Source: BMS3ABIN03 sp964418885
GTDB lineage: Bacteria; Bacteroidota; Ignavibacteria; Ignavibacteriales; Ignavibacteriaceae
Length of the DNA: 64,000 nt
NCBI GenBank assembly: GCA_964418885.1
Contig: CAYQNW010000002.1
Location: 35,322 to 99,321, forward strand
Direction: 5' to 3'
Shown one piece after another: positions 9,749-17,594 of this stretch. The translations under genes and the position numbers were made by a program. Every line of letters starts with the position of its first letter. The stretch's first letter is position 1. Below the pieces are notes generated by a model. That model saw only the letters and a list, made by a program, of their open reading frames with translations. It had not been told where the DNA came from and ran no database searches.

Positions 9749-10094
9749 AATTCAGGATACTTTTCGAAATCCTGTTGCCTCCCCTGATTTTCTCAACGAA
9801 TAATCAGAGGGGGGTTGCAGGTAACATCCGACCGCATTTAAAAATAGAATCCTGTATGTTTTCTAACTTATTATAATATAATGTGTTTCTCAAAATACTA
9901 TATGGACAATCTTGATATCTTAGAAAATCTCAACTATTGATTCTAAATAATACTAAGAATTGTTTAGAACAAACCATAATTATTATTTTTAAAAGTAAGC
10001 TTGAACTAACTTTTAAAACCTCTTTTCAAAATCCAACTTTATTACTAACTTGCTACAATAATGTAATTCCTAAGATTTCGTAAGTGAGGAGAAA
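9749..10094. other. 346-base intergenic region with two hairpins
   Basis: No gene is visible. Two stem-loops lie close to the end of the 88-aa gene: CAGGAT/ATCCTG at 9753-9774, and CCCCTGATT paired with AATCAG-a-GGGG at 9781-9814 (one bulged base). Neither is followed by a T-run. The remaining 280 bases are AT-rich and carry no promoter that I can support, although the first promoter of the FHA/kinase cluster should be here. Confidence 0.5.
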
Positions 10095-10745
10095 ATGAAG
10101 TGTCCTTCATGCGGGAAAGAGAACAGCACAGGTTCAAAATTTTGCAAACATTGTGGCACCAGCCTTGATCAGAAATTCAAAACCTGCAAAAACGGACATA
10201 ACTACGATTCATCTTTAAGCGAATGTCCATACTGTCCGAAATCCGAAGTTGCAACTGTAATAAAAACCGCAACCCAAAGCCAGAAAACCGTCATAGATAA
10301 GCAGGCAAACATTAAAACTTCCCCGGATATTCCGAAAACGAAAGCCGGAGATGCAAAAACTGTTGTGGCTTCAACACCTGAACAGAAGACAGTTATACAG
10401 GAAGAAGCCCCAAAAGATAAAACCGTACAAAAAACATCTTCAGGTAAAAAATTAGCTGGCTGGATTGTTAGCTTTGATCTCGATCCTTCCGGTACGGATT
10501 TCAAAATCTTTGAGGGAAGAAACAAGCTTGGGAAAAGCAATTCCTGTAATATCGTTGTAAACAATGCAAGCATTTCCGATGAACACGCGCTTCTGTTTTA
10601 CGGAGATAATAAAATCATTTTACAGGATGAGCTTTCAACAAACGGTACGTTCGTAAATGATAGTCGAATCAATGAAAGAGTTCAGTTAAAAGACGGAGAT
10701 AAAATTAAATTCGGCAATATTTCATTTACTGTTAAGATCATCTGA
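10095..10745 (+). CDS. Double zinc-ribbon protein with C-terminal FHA domain
   Basis: The 216-aa cytoplasmic protein has two N-terminal zinc-ribbon halves (CPSCG/CKHCG, Cys3 to Cys20; then CKNGH/CPYC, Cys31 to Cys48). A Thr-rich flexible linker (about 50-118) and a C-terminal FHA phosphothreonine-binding domain (about 120-215) follow. FHA core residues are visible: a GRN/LGKS turn, SISDEHALL and STNGTFVND. The linker carries five TV-type sites (Thr54, 65, 89, 99, 110), of which KTVID at 64-68 also occurs in the kinase encoded at 16284. It is the first gene of the signalling cluster and probably a substrate or adaptor of that kinase. Confidence 0.88.
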   Translation: MKCPSCGKENSTGSKFCKHCGTSLDQKFKTCKNGHNYDSSLSECPYCPKSEVATVIKTATQSQKTVIDKQANIKTSPDIPKTKAGDAKTVVASTPEQKTVIQEEAPKDKTVQKTSSGKKLAGWIVSFDLDPSGTDFKIFEGRNKLGKSNSCNIVVNNASISDEHALLFYGDNKIILQDELSTNGTFVNDSRINERVQLKDGDKIKFGNISFTVKII

Positions 10746-10806
10746 TGAATTTTACCGATTTATTTCGTTTATAACTTTTTCACATTAACAAGTATTAAGT
10801 GATGAT

Positions 10807-11850
10807 TTGAAACTACATCTCGATATTGGCAATCATTCCGATGTTGGTAAAGCACGTGAAAGGAATGAGGATTATTTCGGTTCGTTCAGCGGGAGTTTTG
10901 GAAACCTTCTTGTAGTATGTGACGGAATGGGAGGACATAAAGGCGGTGAGATAGCCTCCAGACTTGCGGTAGAGACATTAAAAAATCATTTTGAAAAATT
11001 ATCTGAAGACTTTAATCCTGCAGAAGAAATAAGGAAAGCACTACAGGAAGCGAATGATTCAATAATAGAAACCGCTGAACGCGATTCCTCACTCTCAGAC
11101 ATGGGTTCAACTGTTGTGCTGGTTTTAATCAAGGAAAATCTTGCTTACTGTGCGAGTCTTGGTGATAGCCGGATCTACCTGATAACTGAAGATGGGATTC
11201 GCCGTTTTACAAAAGATCACTCGCTTGTTCAGCAAATGATAGATTCCAATATGATTACGGAAGAGGAGGCGAAAGATCATCCGAAGAAAAATGTAATCAC
11301 AAAAGCCTTAGGAATAGATGAAGCCTTAGAACCTGATATTCACGAACCGCTGGGACTTAAAGAAAATCACAAATTTGTTTTGTGTACGGACGGTTTGACA
11401 TCAACGGTGAACGAAGAAGAAATACTTGAAGAGGTTGAAAACAATTCACCACAGCAGGCTTCGCAAAAATTAGTCGATCTCGCAAACGAAAGAGGAGGCG
11501 CAGATAATATAACTGTGCAGGTTGTTTCTTTTTCTTCAAAAAAGCCGGCAGAAAAAGTAAAGGCTATATCCGGCAATAATTTATTAATGTATAGTATTCT
11601 TGTGATTGCTCTGTTAGCCTTAGTACTTGTTCTTATAAAATTTGAAATTATCGGTTTCGATAAAGAACCACAGAAAACTTTTAAAAATAATATTGGCACA
11701 ACACCAAAGAAGATTGAAAATAAAATCGTTTCTGGTCCGGCAATTCATAAAACCAAAAAAGATTCTATTGTTCGCGAATCGGTAAAACCCGATTCATTAA
11801 ACCAAAATAACGAAGAGGAGGCAATTGATGAACAACCAAATGAAAGATAA
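10807..11850 (+). CDS. PP2C-type Ser/Thr protein phosphatase, membrane-anchored
   Basis: This is a PPM/PP2C-family metal-dependent phosphatase, expected to remove phosphates placed by the cluster's kinase. The motifs appear in order: RERNEDYF, VCDGMGGHKGGE, SLGDSRIYL, TKDHSLVQQM, LCTDGLTS and GGADNITV, all within residues 1-240. A single membrane span follows at about 258-280, with a short charged tail. The start is TTG at 10807, since no in-frame ATG precedes the GNHSDVGKARERN segment. The 3' end overlaps the downstream protease gene by 23 bases, suggesting coupled translation. With one span and no signal peptide, the catalytic domain is probably cytoplasmic. Confidence 0.93.
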   Translation: MKLHLDIGNHSDVGKARERNEDYFGSFSGSFGNLLVVCDGMGGHKGGEIASRLAVETLKNHFEKLSEDFNPAEEIRKALQEANDSIIETAERDSSLSDMGSTVVLVLIKENLAYCASLGDSRIYLITEDGIRRFTKDHSLVQQMIDSNMITEEEAKDHPKKNVITKALGIDEALEPDIHEPLGLKENHKFVLCTDGLTSTVNEEEILEEVENNSPQQASQKLVDLANERGGADNITVQVVSFSSKKPAEKVKAISGNNLLMYSILVIALLALVLVLIKFEIIGFDKEPQKTFKNNIGTTPKKIENKIVSGPAIHKTKKDSIVRESVKPDSLNQNNEEEAIDEQPNER

Positions 11851-12613
11851 AATATCAGGATTATTTTCATTTTTCGTCACCGGGATATTCATTCTTCTCT
11901 TTTTTACAGTAGGTCCCGATATTAAGGCCCAGGATGATGACCTCGTAAAGGATTTATTGAAAACCGCCGATATACTGAATGAAACGCTTCTTGATATGAC
12001 TGCTCTTACTAACGATCAGGAAAATGCTATTGGTGAGGAAATGGATAAGCAAATTTCTCAGGATCTTCGTTTTACAAAGGAAAGGAAGTTCGATCTTAAA
12101 AGTATATTCAAAAACCTAATGAAATACACAGGAAGAAAAAACATCAATTATAATTATAAGATTGTGCAGACTGATGAGGTAAATGCGTATGCAATAGCCG
12201 GTGGATATATGTATGTAAATACTGGAATCCTGGATTTCTTGGACGATGAAAATGAAATTGCTTTTGTTCTTGCGCATGAGATTTCCCATAATGAAAAAAA
12301 ACATTGTATAAAAAGAGTTCAGTATGCAGCGCTTGCGTCTTCAGTAGATCCGAGCTTTGGTGAAATAGTTCAGATGGCTTATAACATGTATTCTTTACCA
12401 TTCAGCAAATACGATGAATTTGAAGCGGATGATAACGGTGTAATACTTATGCAAAAAGCAGGATATGATAAATCCGGTGCGGTATCTTTCTTTGATAAAT
12501 TAGAGGAATTGGAAAAAGAATATGGAATTGATCAGAGGGATGCTGTAAATGATTTTATCTCTTCACATCCAACTGCAAAAGAAAGACGAGAAAGAATTCT
12601 TAAGATAGACTGA
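11828..12613 (+). CDS. M48-family zinc metallopeptidase
   Basis: An N-terminal signal sequence (about residues 10-35, ending near KAQD) suggests export. The zinc-binding HEISH (HExxH) follows FVLA, and the third ligand lies in the FEADDNGV segment. ATG 11828 is preferred over a TTG one codon earlier because GAGGAGG sits six bases upstream. The gene begins inside the end of the phosphatase gene. Within a phospho-signalling cluster its role may be turnover of envelope proteins, but that is inference. A second, unlinked M48 lipoprotein is encoded at 37925. Confidence 0.9.
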   Translation: MNNQMKDKISGLFSFFVTGIFILLFFTVGPDIKAQDDDLVKDLLKTADILNETLLDMTALTNDQENAIGEEMDKQISQDLRFTKERKFDLKSIFKNLMKYTGRKNINYNYKIVQTDEVNAYAIAGGYMYVNTGILDFLDDENEIAFVLAHEISHNEKKHCIKRVQYAALASSVDPSFGEIVQMAYNMYSLPFSKYDEFEADDNGVILMQKAGYDKSGAVSFFDKLEELEKEYGIDQRDAVNDFISSHPTAKERRERILKID

Positions 12614-12668
12614 TAATAAAAAGTAATACGAATTAAAACTCTATGAATCTTCTAAAGAGGATTAAATA

Positions 12669-13148
12669 ATGTTTTGCCCGAACTGCGGATATAAAAATGA
12701 AGATGACGCAAAATTTTGTAATGGCTGTGGTAAGCCGCTAAACCAGGATCAGCAGACTTCGCAAAATAGTGCACAACAAAATTTCAATCCTTATTTAAAT
12801 GTTGAAAATAATTCGGGACAGGGAAAAATAGCGGCTTTACCGCCGCAACTTTATGGATGGAACTGGGGGGCCTTCTTCTTAAACTGGATCTGGGGAATCG
12901 GTAACAATACTTTTATTGCTCTACTATGTCTTCTGCCCTTGATTAATATTGTAATGATCTTCGTACTTGGATCAAAAGGGAATGAATGGGCTTGGCAAAA
13001 TAAACGATGGCATAATATCGAACATTTTAAAAAAGTCCAGCGGCTCTGGGCAATATGGGGATTCATTTTATTTGCATTAGGAATCATCTTCTCGATTCTT
13101 ATTGTAATAGTAGCAATAGCGGCATCGGGAAGATATAATAATTATTAA
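12669..13148 (+). CDS. Zinc-ribbon membrane protein
   Basis: The 159-aa protein starts with a zinc ribbon (CPNCGYKNEDDAKFCNGCG) and a Gln/Asn-rich linker. A membrane domain follows, opening with YGWNWGAFFLNWIWGIGN, with two or three spans and the conserved EWAWQNKRW segment between them. Proteins of this kind are widespread and poorly characterised, and are sometimes mislabelled as ribonuclease G. A ribosome site (AGAGGA) precedes ATG 12669. It shares the zinc-ribbon theme with the FHA protein at 10095, which suggests a common partner. Function is unknown. Confidence 0.82.
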   Translation: MFCPNCGYKNEDDAKFCNGCGKPLNQDQQTSQNSAQQNFNPYLNVENNSGQGKIAALPPQLYGWNWGAFFLNWIWGIGNNTFIALLCLLPLINIVMIFVLGSKGNEWAWQNKRWHNIEHFKKVQRLWAIWGFILFALGIIFSILIVIVAIAASGRYNNY

Positions 13149-13190
13149 ATCTTCTTATTGAATTGAGATTGAACTTTGATAAAGGGCAGC

Positions 13191-14063
13191 ATGATTAAAA
13201 TTATTCTACCGGCAGTTTTATTAGTAGCTGTAATTTTTATAGCAACTAATAGATTTATCTGTTCCGCTTCCGGTCTTGCACCCGAATTTAAAGAAATTAC
13301 AAAAAGTAAGATTGTAGATTTTAATTCTGATTCACTTTGGATTAATATTACAGCAATAGCCGAAAACAAAAACAATTTTAAAATTGAAATTGCAAATATG
13401 CACGCATACGTTTTACAGAATGAAAATTCTCTCGGCAAAGCTGACAGGAATGAAAAGTGGGAGATAGAAGCTAGTGATAAAGGCGAAATACAAATCCATA
13501 CTGTGCTTGATACAAAAAAGATACTAAAGATAATAAGCAATGAACCAGACAGTTTGCATTTAAAACTTGTAGGTGGCGCAGATGCTGATCTTGGTTTAAT
13601 AACTTTGCCGGTTGATATAGAGATTAATTTCAGTGTTCCCGTAAAACAACAATTATCAAGAACGGTTCAGGAAGACACCGAAAATGATAAAATAATTAAA
13701 ATAAAATCTGCGGGATTAAAGAATTTAAATTTAGGTGGTTCAGTTGTTGAAATCGGGTTTGAGTTTCAAAATCCTTACGGGATAGAATTCTCTGTTGAAA
13801 GCTATCCCTCAACACTTTTTATAGATGGTAAAAAGTTAGGAGAGGGGAATGTTAGCGACAGGATAACGGTTAAGAAAAAAGGTGAAGTAAGTGAAGGCAA
13901 AATCACTTACAAACTCAGTAATACAAAAACTTTAAGATCTTTATTCGGATCATTCATTTCCGGAAAGCTGGAATATGAAACAAAGGGGAATCTAATACTT
14001 AAAATCCTTGGATATGATATTAAAATTCCATACACAAAGAAAGGAGTGTTAGCCAAATTATGA
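13191..14063 (+). CDS. Tandem LEA2/WHy-domain protein
   Basis: A short N-terminal hydrophobic segment (residues about 1-18) serves as a signal or anchor. It is followed by two LEA type-2-like beta-sandwich modules, roughly 25-145 and 160-285, both with the alternating pattern of this family (for instance VEIGFEFQNPYGIEFSV in the second). ATG 13191 with AGGGCAG upstream is preferred over an in-frame TTG at 13176. The stop overlaps the next start (ATGA at 14060), so it is coupled to the FHA-ABC transporter and could be its periplasmic partner. That role is inferred from context. Confidence 0.78.
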   Translation: MIKIILPAVLLVAVIFIATNRFICSASGLAPEFKEITKSKIVDFNSDSLWINITAIAENKNNFKIEIANMHAYVLQNENSLGKADRNEKWEIEASDKGEIQIHTVLDTKKILKIISNEPDSLHLKLVGGADADLGLITLPVDIEINFSVPVKQQLSRTVQEDTENDKIIKIKSAGLKNLNLGGSVVEIGFEFQNPYGIEFSVESYPSTLFIDGKKLGEGNVSDRITVKKKGEVSEGKITYKLSNTKTLRSLFGSFISGKLEYETKGNLILKILGYDIKIPYTKKGVLAKL

Positions 14064-16261
14064 GTGATTCCTCAAACCAAAAGGTTATCACGGTAGGCAG
14101 ATCATCTTCCTGTCATATTGTTCTGAATAATCCTAACGTTTCTTCCAACCATGCAAAATTTATTATCAATGATGATATGGTAACTTTAGAGGACTCAGGT
14201 TCAACAAACGGAACATTTGTTAACGGAGAAAAAATAACCTCAAGATTAGTTACCAAAGACGATCAGATAGCTTTTAGCAGGAATTACAACTTCGATTGGA
14301 GCAAGCTCGAACCGTATATAAAACTGTCTAAAGGCGAATTACCTGAAGTACCAGGTGAAAGATTGAAAACACAAATTGCGCGCGAAAAACAGGCAATTAA
14401 TATTGGGAGAACAAGTGATAACGATCTGGTGATTAATAATATCAAGGTATCAAGGAAACATGCAAAATTAGAAAAGAAGGGAAACGACTGGTTCTTAGAA
14501 GATCTCGGCAGTTCGAACGGCACTTTTATAAATGGGAAGAAGATAAAGAAAGAACGTGTAACACAAAAAGATGTAATTACAATTGGAGGTGTCCCGTTAA
14601 ATCTGGAGCGTTTGTTTACCGAGGAGAGGGTAATCGCCGGCGATATTCAGATATCAACGAATGATCTCACCTTCCGGGTTAAAGATAAAGTAATTGTGGA
14701 TTCCGTAGGATTAACGATTCTGCCCGGAGAATTTGTTGGTTTGATCGGACCAAGCGGTGCCGGTAAAACTTCTTTGATGATGATGATGAATGGGGTAGTA
14801 AGACCAAGCGGCGGCGATGTTTTCATTAATTCGCAATCACTCTATTCAAACTTTGATTCGTTTAAGGGACAAATCGGTTACGTGCCCCAGGATGATATTA
14901 TTCACCGCGAACTTAAAGTTCAGGAATCTTTCAAGTATACAGGTATGTTAAGATTAGAAAACAACACCGAAGAAGAAATTACTACACAGGTTGATAGTGT
15001 ATTGAATACATTAGGACTGGACGAAACAAAAGATACTTTAATTGGATCGGCTGAGAAAAAAGGTATAAGCGGCGGACAAAGAAAGCGTGTTAATCTTGGG
15101 CAGGAATTACTTACTGAACCCTCGGTTTTATTCCTTGATGAACCAACAAGCGGACTTGACCCTAAAACCGATCTAGATGTAATGTATTTGTTAAAAGGCA
15201 TAGCTTCAAAAGGTAAAATAGTTATTCTAACGACTCACAACATTACAAAAGACAATTTCGATATTCTTTCTCACCTGATTGTTCTTACGAAAGGCGGAAA
15301 GCTTGCTTATTTCGGAAAAGCAAACCAGGCTGTCGATTATTTTGAAGTTGAAAAACCGTATGAAATTTTTGAAAAGCTCGAAACTAAAGAGCCAGATTAC
15401 TGGAAAGAAAAATTCAAAAAATCTTCAGAATATAACCAGTTTATAGCTTCGAGACGGGATTCAAAAATAGAAAATAAACCCATCGAGGTTACTACGAAAA
15501 AAAGAAGCACAGATCTGAAGCAATATTTTACTTTAACCAGCCGCTATTTCAGAGTAAAATTACGCGATCGTGTAAGTACCGCTATTCTTCTTTTGCAAGC
15601 CCCGATAATTGCTGCTTTAATTGCACTTGTTTTCGATCAGTTTGCAGAAAGGACTGCAGCGTTGTTTATACTTGTTGTCGCTGCAATCTGGCTCGGCTGT
15701 TCGAATGCCGCGCGGGAAATTGTAAGTGAGCAAGCAATCTTTAAGCGGGAAAGAATGGTAAATCTTAAAATACCATCTTACTTGTTTTCAAAAATAAGTG
15801 TGTTGCTGGTTTTATGTGTTATTCAGTGTTTAATACTTGCAGGTATAGTTGCTCCTGCACTTGATATGAACGCTTCTTTTATGGGTCTGTTTATTCTTCT
15901 TCTTTTAACTTCGTTACCGGCATTGCTGCTTGGTTTGTTAGTTTCATCTTTAGTTTCTACCACGGAAGCAGCAATGGGATTGATTCCGCTTGTTCTTATT
16001 CCGCAAGTAATTCTTGGTGGATTAATAAGCACTTTTATAACAATGAGCGGATTCGAAAAATTTCTTGCTGCTTTTATGACAAGCCGCTGGTCTTTTGAAG
16101 CTCTGACAATTCTTGAATTTAAAGGTGTATACGATATGGGAGTAACTAGTCTCGGGTTTTCACTCGATAATATGACATTAGATATTTTTATTATATTGAT
16201 TTACTCGGCAGCTTATTTTCTGCTTACCGCGTATTCCTTAAAAAGAAAAGATGTTGGTTAG
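14060..16261 (+). CDS. FHA-FHA-ABC transporter (ABCG-like half transporter)
   Basis: The 733-aa fusion has two FHA domains: about 8-75, with GRSSSCHI and GSTNGTFVNG; and about 112-180, with GRTSDNDL, VSRKHAKL and GSSNGTFING. The ABC ATPase follows at about 195-430, with Walker A GPSGAGKTS, signature ISGGQRKRV, Walker B LFLDEPTSGLD and an H-loop TTHN. The C-terminal ABC2/ABCG membrane domain (about 500-730) has around six spans. Both FHA repeats keep the Arg, Ser and Asn residues that contact phosphothreonine. It is probably an exporter, or lipid/protein translocator, gated by binding a phosphoprotein made by the kinase encoded 22 bases downstream. The cargo is unknown. Confidence 0.92.
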   Translation: MSDSSNQKVITVGRSSSCHIVLNNPNVSSNHAKFIINDDMVTLEDSGSTNGTFVNGEKITSRLVTKDDQIAFSRNYNFDWSKLEPYIKLSKGELPEVPGERLKTQIAREKQAINIGRTSDNDLVINNIKVSRKHAKLEKKGNDWFLEDLGSSNGTFINGKKIKKERVTQKDVITIGGVPLNLERLFTEERVIAGDIQISTNDLTFRVKDKVIVDSVGLTILPGEFVGLIGPSGAGKTSLMMMMNGVVRPSGGDVFINSQSLYSNFDSFKGQIGYVPQDDIIHRELKVQESFKYTGMLRLENNTEEEITTQVDSVLNTLGLDETKDTLIGSAEKKGISGGQRKRVNLGQELLTEPSVLFLDEPTSGLDPKTDLDVMYLLKGIASKGKIVILTTHNITKDNFDILSHLIVLTKGGKLAYFGKANQAVDYFEVEKPYEIFEKLETKEPDYWKEKFKKSSEYNQFIASRRDSKIENKPIEVTTKKRSTDLKQYFTLTSRYFRVKLRDRVSTAILLLQAPIIAALIALVFDQFAERTAALFILVVAAIWLGCSNAAREIVSEQAIFKRERMVNLKIPSYLFSKISVLLVLCVIQCLILAGIVAPALDMNASFMGLFILLLLTSLPALLLGLLVSSLVSTTEAAMGLIPLVLIPQVILGGLISTFITMSGFEKFLAAFMTSRWSFEALTILEFKGVYDMGVTSLGFSLDNMTLDIFIILIYSAAYFLLTAYSLKRKDVG

Positions 16262-16283
16262 AATTATTTAAAGGATAAACCAA

Positions 16284-17546
16284 ATGCTCGAACAAATACG
16301 TGATTATAAAATAATTAAAAAACTTGGCGAAGGCGGTATGGGTACAGTTTACCTTGCCAATGATGTTATGCTTGAGAGAAAAGTTGCAATAAAAGTTCTC
16401 AATCCGTTACTTACAAAAGATACTCACTTCACTGAAAGATTCCGCCACGAGGCAAAAGTACAGGCTAGCCTTCTTCATCCAAATATTGTTACGCTTTATA
16501 ATTATTTCTTTGAACAGGAACATTACTGCATGGTAATGGAGCACATTGATGGCATAACTCTTAAACAATTGATCACAAACACCGGTCCAATGCCGGAACA
16601 AAAAGCAATATGGATATTGAACCAGATGCTTGATGCAGTTGGTTATGCCCATAAAAAGGGAATTATACACCGGGATATTAAACCAAGTAATGTTTTAATT
16701 GCAGGCGATAATACAGTAAAAATTCTCGATTTCGGTATAGCAAAGATTTTGCAGGATAAAGGATTGACTAAAACAGGAACAAAGATGGGAACTATTTTCT
16801 ATATGTCTCCCGAACAGATAAAAGCAGTAAAAGATATCGATAACCGAACTGATATTTATAGCTTGGGTGTGACGTTTTATGAAATGCTCTCCGGTAAAGT
16901 TCCTTTTAATATAGATACCGACAGCGATTTTGAAATAATGAATGAAATTGTAAGCGGTGAAATAAAGGATCCACGGGAAATTTATCCGCACATCTCAGAT
17001 TGGGTTGTAGATGTTTTGTTTTCTTCGGTTGAAAAAGACCGCGAAAAAAGAATTCAGTCTACAGATGAATTCACAAACAGGCTACTTTCCAAAGATGGAA
17101 AAACAGCTACCACTGGAACGGCAGATAAAACAGTAATAGACAGTCCTGTAAGCGAACCTGTCAAACCACAGAAGACAACCGTTTTGCCGCCCCTTGCTCC
17201 CCACAAACCACCACCTGTGAAGAAAGCAGATGTTCCACCGGTTATTCAGAAGCCATCAGTTAAACAAAGTTCAATAAGCAGTAAAAAAATATTGTTTGGT
17301 ATATTAGGATTGGTTGCAGCAGTTTTGATAATATATTTCGTTGCATTTAATAATTCCGGATCAGGACAATATGATCCTTCTATAACATCTGACTCCACTA
17401 GCAATTATGAAGAAAATTTTCTGCGTGGAGCGGGAAATATCAACGATAAGGATGTGAAACCAGATACAGAACCGGAAGTAAAAGTCAACAGGCAGTATAG
17501 TAGAGGAGGCTCGGGAAGATCTAGCAAACCGACTGCTTCTCATTAG
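16284..17546 (+). CDS. Transmembrane Hanks-type Ser/Thr protein kinase
   Basis: This is a PknB-like kinase of 420 aa. The kinase domain (about 8-270) is complete: glycine loop GEGGMGTVY, Lys37 (VAIKV), HRDIKPSN with Asp131, DFG with Asp149, an activation segment with several Thr residues (GLTKTGTKMGT), and the MSPEQ motif. A Thr/Pro-rich juxtamembrane linker (about 275-330) holds KTVID at 282-286, the same five residues as in the FHA protein at 10095. One span lies at about 334-356, followed by a short external tail without PASTA repeats. It is the last gene of the cluster. Confidence 0.94.
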   Translation: MLEQIRDYKIIKKLGEGGMGTVYLANDVMLERKVAIKVLNPLLTKDTHFTERFRHEAKVQASLLHPNIVTLYNYFFEQEHYCMVMEHIDGITLKQLITNTGPMPEQKAIWILNQMLDAVGYAHKKGIIHRDIKPSNVLIAGDNTVKILDFGIAKILQDKGLTKTGTKMGTIFYMSPEQIKAVKDIDNRTDIYSLGVTFYEMLSGKVPFNIDTDSDFEIMNEIVSGEIKDPREIYPHISDWVVDVLFSSVEKDREKRIQSTDEFTNRLLSKDGKTATTGTADKTVIDSPVSEPVKPQKTTVLPPLAPHKPPPVKKADVPPVIQKPSVKQSSISSKKILFGILGLVAAVLIIYFVAFNNSGSGQYDPSITSDSTSNYEENFLRGAGNINDKDVKPDTEPEVKVNRQYSRGGSGRSSKPTASH

Positions 17547-17594
17547 AAAAAATCCGGTTAAATATAACAATAATTTAATAGGTGATATTATAAA

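Noticed and set aside
10095..17546. Type VI or type VII secretion locus
   Set aside because: Kinase, phosphatase and FHA proteins are present, but there are no sheath, tube, VgrG, ClpV, EccC-type or WXG100 genes anywhere in the window.
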